Shown here: piece by piece, positions 58,040-64,000 of the stretch
Layout of the letters: each line of letters starts with the position of its first letter
Numbering within the stretch: the stretch's first letter is position 1
Assembly (NCBI GenBank): GCA_905221605.1
Contig: CAJNDS010000047.1
Location: 62,001-126,000, forward strand
Length of the DNA stretch: 64,000 nucleotides
Source: Symbiodinium natans
Lineage: Eukaryota; Sar; Dinophyceae; Suessiales; Symbiodiniaceae
Direction: 5' to 3'
The notes under the pieces: generated by a model
What the model was told of the DNA's origin: nothing
What the model saw: only the letters and a program-made list of their open reading frames with translations
Database searches by the model: none
Program-made: the position numbers and the translations under genes

Positions 58040-58335
58040 ACCCCACGGTTTGTTTTTTTTTTGAGGGAGGGGGGGGGGGGGAAAATAGGGAAAACAAGGA
58101 TTCAGGGGCTAGGGCTCAGGGTCTGGGGTTCTGGGTTCCTTATTCGTTTTTTCTTGCTTCGCTTCCTTCTTCGTTCCCCGTTTCTCGTCGTCTGCTTCGT
58201 TTTTCTTTTCTCTTCATTTTTTCATGTCGCGCCTCATTCGTTATGTTTCTGGGGCTTCGTGTTCCACCTCTTTCGTTTTGATTTTGTTAAGTGCTTTGGG
58301 GTCGTTTTTCGTTTTGTGGGTGCTTGTGATGGTTT
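58040..58335. other. Low-complexity transition before the AT-rich insert
   Basis: G-run, last degenerate telomere-like units (to about 58130), then T/C-rich sequence. No gene seen. Confidence 0.6.
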
Positions 58336-58336
58336 T

Positions 58337-58373
58337 CAACAATAATATTATATAGTGAATAATATTATGGTTG
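58337..58373 (-). terminator. 3' hairpin
   Basis: CAACAATAATATTAT faces ATAATATTATGGTTG across a short loop, overlapping the TAA of the upstream gene. Nearly identical to 59144-59180. Confidence 0.55.
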
Positions 58374-59069
58374 CTTATTGATTATAAAATTTAAAGGGTT
58401 GCTTATCACTGTTATTTTCACTTTATCTTTAATTTCATACTTTAGCCTTTCTTGCTTTCTATGATATTCTTCATTCAGATACTCATTATATTTTCTATCA
58501 ACATGGATTTCAAATTTGTACTTACAATGGTCAAATGTTTTCAACTGGTTGAGTATATGTTTAATAAATTCTTCATCAACTTCATTTACTTTTGTTTCAC
58601 ATAATGTTGCTATCAATCTAAACAATATTTCTTGAAATAAAACACGATGAAAATAACCAACCCTTTTATAACTGAAACATTTTTCAACAATGTCTGTGTT
58701 TAGGTGTTCGTTTAAACAGTGATTGTTGAATATGTTTTCATACAAGTCTTTCAGTATGTCTAATTGTGAGGGTTCTTTTAAAACTTTAACCAAAATATAA
58801 TAATCCATGTTACCAAGGTTATATATTCTCCTGTCTTTCACACTTATATAGTTCATTCCTGCTTTACTAGTTATACCTTCTATGTCCTTCTTCTTCTTTG
58901 GAAAAGGGTTATTATTAACAAACCCCTTTAATCTATTATGTTTTTCATTGTTATTCTCAATGTCATCACAAGTAAGAAAGGAACATATGGATTTTAACAA
59001 GTTTTCTGGGAGGTTAATGAATGCTAATTTATTTGGTAATTCTAAACACTTGGGGCACTGGTAAGCCAT
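58365..59069 (-). CDS. Hypothetical protein with N-terminal Cys motif
   Basis: 234 codons from ATG to TAA. Starts MAYQCPKCLELPNKLAF, a CxxC knuckle followed by LPENLLKSICSFLTC, which is loosely like the start of an F-box. The C-terminal half is Lys/Glu-rich helical. The neighbour at 59192-59788 also has early Cys pairs, a similar upstream motif and the same 3' hairpin. They may be distant paralogues. Function unknown. Confidence 0.75.
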   Translation of the reverse strand: MAYQCPKCLELPNKLAFINLPENLLKSICSFLTCDDIENNNEKHNRLKGFVNNNPFPKKKKDIEGITSKAGMNYISVKDRRIYNLGNMDYYILVKVLKEPSQLDILKDLYENIFNNHCLNEHLNTDIVEKCFSYKRVGYFHRVLFQEILFRLIATLCETKVNEVDEEFIKHILNQLKTFDHCKYKFEIHVDRKYNEYLNEEYHRKQERLKYEIKDKVKITVISNPLNFIINKQP

Positions 59070-59091
59070 TTTTTCCTGCTCTTGCTATATA

Positions 59092-59125
59092 TAAGCGTTT
59101 TCCCTTTTAAGTAGTTTTTCCTAAA
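59092..59125 (-). promoter_or_regulatory. Shared upstream motif (copy 1)
   Basis: On the minus strand AAAAACTACTTAAAAGGGAA followed by TATATATA, about 25-50 bases before the ATG at 59069. Conserved before the next gene. Confidence 0.55.
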
Positions 59126-59143
59126 TTCCTAGGGCTCGCTTTT

Positions 59144-59180
59144 CAACAATAATATTATATAATGGATAATATTATGGTTG
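59144..59180 (-). terminator. 3' hairpin
   Basis: Second copy of the CAACAATAATATTAT hairpin, about 12 bases after the stop of the gene at 59192-59788. Confidence 0.55.
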
Positions 59181-59191
59181 CTTATTTACTG

Positions 59192-59788
59192 TTAATCTTC
59201 TTCTTCTTCAAATATATCACATAAATATTCATATATAGCATCAAAATTAAAATATCTCCTATAAAGACCTACTTGTCTTGTACAGTAATGATAAAGGAGT
59301 GAAATCATAATTTTGCTTATCTGTTCTTCATATGTATTTCTATATTTACAAGTCACTCCGTAAAAATCCCATTTATTGAAAAGATAACAGATGTTATGAT
59401 CCAACAACCAAAACATTCTGTATTCATCAATCATGTTTATGTTCTCAGTCTCAGTCAGGAATTTTTTATATAATGGTTTTGGAACACAGTTTGTTTGCTC
59501 TACAATGTCTTTCAAATAGTTCTTCTTATATTTTAAATTTGTTAGCTTCTTGTACCCATTATCAAAGTGAGTTAATATACAATGTATTTGTTTGTGTTCT
59601 ATTGTTTTTAACGTTTTAGTTGCATATTCTTTTTCATACTCATGCATATCATTACAAAATGCACAAGATACATATGACGAGATGTTATTAGCAATATTTT
59701 TATTAAATAATTCATTTAATATGTCCTTTCTTCTACCTCTGTAACTGATACAATAGTTACACTCAAAATTAAAATTGAATGTTTCCAT
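59192..59788 (-). CDS. Hypothetical Cys-rich protein
   Basis: 198 codons, ATG to TAA. Early CNYCISYRG and VSCAFCNDMHEYEKEY suggest a two-knuckle zinc-binding module. The rest is aromatic and helical with an acidic end (FEEEED). Family not recognised. Compact, AT-rich codon use like its neighbours. Confidence 0.75.
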   Translation of the reverse strand: METFNFNFECNYCISYRGRRKDILNELFNKNIANNISSYVSCAFCNDMHEYEKEYATKTLKTIEHKQIHCILTHFDNGYKKLTNLKYKKNYLKDIVEQTNCVPKPLYKKFLTETENINMIDEYRMFWLLDHNICYLFNKWDFYGVTCKYRNTYEEQISKIMISLLYHYCTRQVGLYRRYFNFDAIYEYLCDIFEEEED

Positions 59789-59807
59789 GCTCTAATATAT
59801 TAAGTCA

Positions 59808-59834
59808 TTTTCCCTTTAAGTAGTTTTTCTAAGG
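59808..59834 (-). promoter_or_regulatory. Shared upstream motif (copy 2)
   Basis: AGAAAAACTACTTAAAGGGA on the minus strand, with an AT-rich box nearer the ATG at 59788. A weaker third copy (ACCACTTAAAAGAAT) is at 61052-61072, before the zinc-finger gene. Confidence 0.55.
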
Positions 59835-59838
59835 CTGA

Positions 59839-60768
59839 TTAATCTACCATTAACAATTCATGTCTGTTGTATCGTTTGCTCTTTCCTTCTACAATATAAT
59901 ATTTATTTAGGTTCATATCTCTGCCTACTTCTTTGACTTCATAAGTTTCGTCACTCCATTGGTTTCTGCTTTCTTTTCTTGATGTATAATCACCTTTACC
60001 TTTCGAAAATATTTTTACCTTATCACCTTCCTCTATCTTGGGGTATCTTCTCAGATATTTTTCTTTCAGAACGGAGTTTGCCTTAACTTCAACAGCGTTA
60101 TCATCTTTATGAGCCTCGTTCGATACTAAACCTGTCGTTGAATGAACCATTGTTTTATTGTATTTATCCAGTGCAGGCTTCAATAATATTGTCCAAGCAC
60201 CTTTCGCATTTATTGCTCTATCAGTTATCATTTTCTTTATTGTTCTGATGGCTCTCTCTGTTACATTAGCATGTGTTAATGTTACTACGTGTTCTATTCC
60301 GTCACCTTTTCAATAATCTTGTAATTTCTTATAATTGAAAGCACCATCATCATCTGAATAGATACTGTTAGGGAAACCTAATTCTTTGAAACATTGAATA
60401 AAGGCATCATATACTGTTTCACCATCTCTGTTTTCCATTGGTATGATGCTCATCTTTTTACAAAAGTTATCAATACATAATAAAGCATATCATTTATAAC
60501 TTTCACTATAAGTATTTGTGTCTTTCATTAACGAAATCATATCCATTATATCAACTGAATATACTGCTCTTGCATAAGGAGGAGAATAACTATTATAATT
60601 CTTATAGTTCCTTCTTTGCTTGTTCGGTTGTTTCTTCACCCGTTCTTTAACATAATTTAAACTAACATTGACACCGTCTTTGTTTGCTTCTTTGCGAAGA
60701 TTCTGAACTGAACCATATCCACGCTCCAGATCATAATAAATTTCACTTAACTTCTCATCAACACTCAT
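59839..60768 (-). CDS. DDE integrase, Polinton/retroviral type, with two in-frame TGA
   Basis: One frame of 309 codons if TGA is read through. The N-terminal part (to about residue 60) is the helical helper region. The catalytic core shows YSVDIMDM (first Asp), YSDDDGAF (second Asp) and NVTERAIRT (Glu). The C-terminal part EGDKVKIFSKGKG to RYNRHELL is SH3/chromo-like. Integrases of this type insert linear element DNA into host chromosomes. TGA codons at 60490-60492 (before YALLCIDNF) and 60310-60312 (in LQDY-x-KGDG) interrupt it. TGG is also used elsewhere in this gene and its neighbours, and the visible stops are TAA. So this is either a decayed TGG or a TGA=Trp code. Confidence 0.8.
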
Positions 60769-60803
60769 AATTAATATTAATTAGATAATATTAATATTAA
60801 TCA
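60769..60803 (-). terminator. AT palindrome between genes
   Basis: TTAATATTAATTAG and TAATATTAATATTAA form a hairpin between the zinc-finger gene and the integrase start. Similar AT hairpins lie at about 61955-61990 and 63338-63378. Confidence 0.45.
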
Positions 60804-61036
60804 TGTAATGATAATTTTAAAAGTTTATCTTCTAACTCTTTTTCTTTCTTTGCTTGTGTAAGCATTTTACATTTATTTGTTTTCTTGTGCTTAGACAGGT
60901 TGGTGTTATTTACTAAACAACCGCAACAATCACACATAACAATCTTATGATTTTTCTTATTCTTTAAAGTATCCGCCTTCCCTGTTTTTCTTGTTGTTTC
61001 TATAATTTTCCTCGGTCCTGTTAAGTAATTCGTCAT
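60797..61036 (-). CDS. Small zinc-finger protein
   Basis: 79 codons, ATG to TAA. MCDCCGCLVNNTNLSKHKKT followed by NKC is a C2HC-type finger. The N- and C-terminal parts are Lys-rich. Small DNA-binding zinc fingers are common companions in large-virus and Polinton-like gene sets. Role inferred only. Confidence 0.7.
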   Translation of the reverse strand: MTNYLTGPRKIIETTRKTGKADTLKNKKNHKIVMCDCCGCLVNNTNLSKHKKTNKCKMLTQAKKEKELEDKLLKLSLHD

Positions 61037-61111
61037 AATTTATTTAATAATATGAATATTCTTTTAAGTGGTTTCATTTTTAAAAATAAATGCCCTTAAA
61101 AGAATATCTCA

Positions 61112-61918
61112 TTATGAGCGTACAGACTGAACACTTGAGCGCCTTGAACTGGTTCTGCTTCTTATGTATTCTATGGTTTCCTGTGAGCGCCTTGAGCTTA
61201 CAACACTTTGTGGGGGTGTAGCTTCATCAACATATTCAATTGTCCTATCACTATTAATAGAACTTTGAACTGATACCGGTGGCGAGGAATGAACATATTC
61301 ACTTAAGGCTTCCTCTTCAACAGGTAATAAAACACTTCTATTTGAACTTCTACGAGAACTTGATGATGAAGGCTCATAAGACTTTTTAACATTCATAGGT
61401 AGACTATTATCGCTCTCTTCACTTTGTTTTTTCTCTACATAAGCTTCATGCAAATCTTCTTCTTCTTCTATTTGTTGCCTTCTACTTCTCATTTCCTCTC
61501 TTTCTTCTTTAAACTCATCCTCTCCGAACATAGCATCACACATTCTCCTCATTACTGATTTACCCCTTTCTCTTTCCCTTTGTGGTTCGCGTTCGCGTTC
61601 GCGTTCATGTTCCTTTTCTACACTTGCTTCGCTTTCATCTGTTTGAAGTTGTTTTACTTCTTCTTCTGGCGTTTTCATGCTTTCACTTTCTGTTATGCTT
61701 GATGTAACATCAAAATTATCGGTTTGTGTTCCTTTATCAGGGTTATCATTTAACAAAATTGTTTTCCTATCATAATTACTCAAATCAAAGTCATCAAAAT
61801 CAACTTCATCTAACAACATCCTTTGCTGTGTTCGTTTCTGTCTTTCTGGTAATATTCTTAATCTGCGTGTTCTTGCTTCTCTTGCAATTTCTTCATAAGT
61901 GGGGCGCAATCTTAACAT
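61112..61918 (-). CDS. Charged, Ser/Arg-rich protein with LRPTYEE N-terminus
   Basis: 268 codons, ATG to TAA. The N-terminus MLRLRPTYEEIAREAR shares the LRPTY(D/E)(D/E) motif with the broken gene at 62995. The middle is acidic, with an Arg/Glu repeat (EREREREP). The C-terminus has repeats of TIEYVDEATPP / TIEYIRSRTSS and SSRRSS. Probably disordered. Function unknown. Confidence 0.75.
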   Translation of the reverse strand: MLRLRPTYEEIAREARTRRLRILPERQKRTQQRMLLDEVDFDDFDLSNYDRKTILLNDNPDKGTQTDNFDVTSSITESESMKTPEEEVKQLQTDESEASVEKEHEREREREPQRERERGKSVMRRMCDAMFGEDEFKEEREEMRSRRQQIEEEEDLHEAYVEKKQSEESDNSLPMNVKKSYEPSSSSSRRSSNRSVLLPVEEEALSEYVHSSPPVSVQSSINSDRTIEYVDEATPPQSVVSSRRSQETIEYIRSRTSSRRSSVQSVRS

Positions 61919-61996
61919 TTATATTATTAGTTACATGATAATTTATGAAATACATTATTAGCTACTAATAATATTTTGAATATTATTACTTACATT

Positions 61997-62182
61997 TTAC
62001 ACCGGTAAAAACTGTTTTGCTAATGCTGTTGCTCCTGCTTTTGCTAATGTCTCTACACCTGCCTTTGCTCCCGCTACTGCGATGTCTCTTAACGGTGTTG
62101 GTGATGATGGTTGTGAAGGGACTAATGTAGAACTAGCTGAGGGTTCAACAGTTTTTGCTTGTACACGCCTTCGTTCTCTCAT
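61997..62182 (-). CDS. Small basic/alanine-rich protein
   Basis: 61 codons from ATG. Arg-rich start (MRERRRVQAK), Ser/Pro middle, and C-terminal helix GAKAGVETLAKAGATALAKQ. Unrecognised. Confidence 0.6.
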   Translation of the reverse strand: MRERRRVQAKTVEPSASSTLVPSQPSSPTPLRDIAVAGAKAGVETLAKAGATALAKQFLPV

Positions 62183-62194
62183 GAACACTTTTTT

Positions 62195-62995
62195 TTAACG
62201 ACTTAATTTAGCGCTGTCAAATTCGGCGTTCCATTCATCCAAATTTTTGTGACCCTCTATGATTGATACTAGGTATTGTTTCTTTTCTGGTCCGTTGGTA
62301 TTTTATTTAATAAATCTACCATTTCATCTGTTAATAAATCTCTAACAAATAACTGAAACATTAAACCTCTATAAGTGACGCTCTCATCATTGAGGACTTC
62401 GTCAGGGTTAAAACTGTGTGTGTATGCTACTTTTTGTTCTAATGCGGTTATTTCTTCGTCTTCTTCACTATCCTCTGTTTGTGGTGGTGCTGGTAATGAC
62501 GCTGTCGCCTCACCTTGATTACTTTGCACTGGAACATCCATTGAATGAACCTCAACACCTGCTGGTAATGATTGATGATGAACATCATCTAAACCGCTTT
62601 TAGAATCTTCTATATGCCTTCTTTGTTCTGCTAATTCCTAACGCAACATCTATATCTCTAATGTGGTCTTCATCATGGCTGTATTCTTCATGAACTTCTT
62701 CTATTGGTGTATTGTATCCACTCGTCCCCTGATATGTGACAATACCCATTGAAGACCCCGTGCCCATTGCATGTTGTGTTAATTGCAATTTGCGCATTTC
62801 ATTTTTCACTTTATCTTCTTCTTGTTTCTTCAAGCCTAGAAAATCAACATTATCAAACTGACTGCCGAACTGATTATTTCTAAATTATGTAGCTCTTCTA
62901 TCGATTACTTTATCTATAGGTGGTCTGTTAGGGTCACCTATCATGTCATCATAAGTAGGTCGTAATTTTAATTCAGACTTTAATGTTTTAATCAT
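62195..62995 (-). pseudogene. Broken gene with LRPTYDD N-terminus
   Basis: ATG at 62995 reads MIKTLKSELKLRPTYDDMIG and meets TAA at 62885-62887. The same frame continues (FRNNQFGSQFDNVDFLG...) to about 62640. There the reading must shift by one base to continue (ELAEQRRHIEDSKSGLDD), and again near an A-run at about 62280, to end in ...FDSAKLSR and TAA at 62195. All parts share codon use and acidic, Gln-rich composition. One nonsense codon and two frameshifts suggest decay or assembly error. Alternatively, these are three small genes (62885-62995, 62600-62833 and 62269-62541). Confidence 0.55.
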
Positions 62996-63014
62996 ATTAT
63001 ATCTAAAGTTAGAT

Positions 63015-63335
63015 TTAGATTATTTCCTTCATTATTGTTTTAAGTTCATTTTGGCGCTTCTCTAGTTCCTCTTTTGTTCTCACTGGCATCATCGGACGCT
63101 CTAACTGCCTGTTGATGTCATCTAATTCACCTTGATATAATGCCTTCTTCTGATGCTTAACCCAATCGTTTCTTAAAGCAATGTTTTTACCTCTGTTCTC
63201 GGCTTCTTCTACTCTTAACTTTAAATCTTCTAAATATTTTTTATGTGACGCAACGCCGAATATATCACTTACATCGTAATATTGTTGAACCTGTGGCATT
63301 CTTTTAAATTCAGGTTTACTTTTAAACATACTCAT
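63015..63335 (-). CDS. Coiled-coil-like hypothetical protein
   Basis: 106 codons, ATG to TAA. MSMFKSKPEFKRMPQVQQYY is followed by a helical, charged body (KKYLEDLKLRVEEAENRG). A hairpin lies upstream. Unrecognised. Confidence 0.7.
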   Translation of the reverse strand: MSMFKSKPEFKRMPQVQQYYDVSDIFGVASHKKYLEDLKLRVEEAENRGKNIALRNDWVKHQKKALYQGELDDINRQLERPMMPVRTKEELEKRQNELKTIMKEII

Positions 63336-63371
63336 TATTAATAATATTAGATTCTAAACATTATTAATAAT

Positions 63372-63496
63372 TAAAACATTTTTGATTTAAAGCTGTTAAT
63401 CTTTTGTATGTGTTCCTCTCTTTTTGCTCTTCGTATTTCATTATATGATGCTTCTAATAATTCTCTTGCTGTTAGTTGCTTTGGTTGTTCTTCCAT
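63372..63496 (-). CDS. Small helical protein, or 3' end of a longer gene
   Basis: 41 codons from an internal ATG (MEEQPKQLTARELLEASYNE) to TAA. The frame is open further upstream to about 63621, through the GC-rich segment (VAETKNEVANAREALTRVVQ). It may therefore be the tail of the gene at 63598-63963, separated by a frameshift. Confidence 0.5.
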
Positions 63497-63597
63497 TCTA
63501 ACGGGCTTTGCTTTTGTTTTAACTTCAATAGGCTCAGAATGTTGAACGACGCGCGTCAGAGCCTCGCGAGCATTCGCGACTTCGTTTTTAGTTTCCG

Positions 63598-63963
63598 CTA
63601 CGTCAAAGTCTCCTCATCTCCATTGGACGCTTCCTTGATGATTGCGTCGTGCATCTTGTTCTTTGCATGAGCCACCGCTTCGTTTACATAATCCCGGACC
63701 TGAACCATCAGCTTCATGTTATCGTGCCACTCCACGATTTTTTCCAACTTCTTGGAGGTGTTTGCCTTGTTGGTCTTCATGTACTCCTTGATTTCGCGGA
63801 GTTTCTCAACTGACGCCTCATCAAGGAGTGAAGAAAACGATAACTCTTTTGCTTCGGTTGCCGTCTTTGCAAAGCGGATGCCCTTGATGAAGGATGCTTC
63901 ACTCATATCGGCGACATCTTTTTTGCACTTGAGAATGCTTTTCTTCACCTTGCCGAACGCCAT
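63598..63963 (-). CDS. GC-richer helical protein
   Basis: 121 codons from GCCATGG: MAFGKVKKSILKCKKDVADM to a TAG. Frame is also open to the window edge through a hydrophobic stretch (LVLALTLPVF), so a longer gene with a signal peptide or membrane segment is possible. Codon use is GC-rich, unlike the element. Lys/Glu/Ala-rich helices. Unrecognised. Confidence 0.55.
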   Translation of the reverse strand: MAFGKVKKSILKCKKDVADMSEASFIKGIRFAKTATEAKELSFSSLLDEASVEKLREIKEYMKTNKANTSKKLEKIVEWHDNMKLMVQVRDYVNEAVAHAKNKMHDAIIKEASNGDEETLT

Positions 63964-64000
63964 GGCGAAGACAGGAAGGGTGAGCGCAAGAACTAACAAA

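Larger units (their letters stand above)
58336..63545 (-). mobile_element. AT-rich inserted element (Polinton/virophage-like)
   Basis: A sharp change to AT-rich sequence with compact, intronless, same-strand genes, TAA stops, intergenic hairpins and no telomeric units. It carries a retroviral-type DDE integrase with a C-terminal SH3/chromo-like part of the kind found in Polintons (Mavericks) and some virophages and polinton-like viruses. None of the hallmark replication, packaging or capsid genes is visible in this 5.2 kb. Terminal inverted repeats were not found. The right limit is set by composition only. It may be a fragment. Confidence 0.65.

Noticed and set aside
58336-63545. Terminal inverted repeats of the AT-rich element
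   Set aside because: Only a 7-base TTCAACA match in opposite orientation was seen near 58336 and 63541, too short to count.
1-64000. The window as a chromosome end (true telomere)
   Set aside because: Arrays are short, change strand constantly and alternate with coding islands over 57 kb; a terminal telomere would be one long array in one orientation.
1-64000. tRNA or rRNA genes
   Set aside because: No convincing cloverleaf or rRNA motif was recognised by eye; absence is not proven.

Overview
The window looks like nuclear DNA of an alga with an Arabidopsis-type telomere repeat, most probably a dinoflagellate. From about 0.2 to 57.9 kb it is crowded with short (CCCTAAA)n/(TTTAGGG)n tracts in both orientations. 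Between them lie islands of 40-300 bases that are not random. Nearly every island that can be read as protein reads on the minus strand, with GC-rich codons and AG|G-type acceptors. Donors that can be placed are GT, GC or GA. Mixed donors, AG|G acceptors and long one-way gene arrays are known traits of dinoflagellate genomes such as Symbiodiniaceae. The species is inference.

The main result is that many islands are exons. Read from right to left (minus strand), the islands between 22.84 kb and 1.66 kb give almost all conserved blocks of an actin-family protein in the correct order: DNGSG, FIFNEVLGRP, FYVADQ, YPMENG, DDMEKLW, CPVLLT, NPTGKREKM, MFETFG, GRTTGLVLDSGEGVTH, FDGYGLPH, LAGRDL, LTTTEQ, ELCYVALD, LQNERWQCPEALF, NVVLSGG, a C-terminal block near GAALFAA, and a WMSIEDYDE end. 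The telomere-type arrays therefore lie inside introns. A GC-rich ankyrin-repeat coding region on the same strand (20.55-17.08 kb) sits between two of the actin blocks. It is either a huge insertion in the actin-like protein or a nested gene. Two of its introns can be placed closely. One contains degenerate telomere-type repeats, and both are flanked by a short direct repeat at the splice junctions.

To the right, further minus-strand exon chains are visible. A gene end lies at 26.70 kb next to a possible gene start at 26.39 kb. Coding islands follow at 27.1-31.4 kb and 35.8-39.7 kb. From 57.2 to 40.3 kb there is a series with several EF-hand-like loops. Between them are small inverted-repeat elements (four families recognised, one with telomeric repeats in its interior), minisatellites (including a giant inverted one at 32.5-33.2 kb), a hairpin family at 33.7-35.3 kb, microsatellites and long G/C runs.

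At about 58.3 kb composition switches abruptly to AT-rich. The 58.3-63.5 kb block is a compact cluster of minus-strand genes with a retroviral-type DDE integrase, short intergenic hairpins and a shared upstream motif. It resembles an integrated Polinton/virophage/polinton-like element. No capsid, polymerase, packaging ATPase or protease gene was seen, and the element may continue past the window. The integrase has two in-frame TGA codons where Trp would fit, and a neighbouring gene carries a TAA and two frameshifts. The element is therefore either decaying or partly recoded. The last 450 bases (63.55-64.0 kb) are GC-rich again.

Exon limits are read by eye and may be off by several bases. Names rest on motif recognition, not on database searches.
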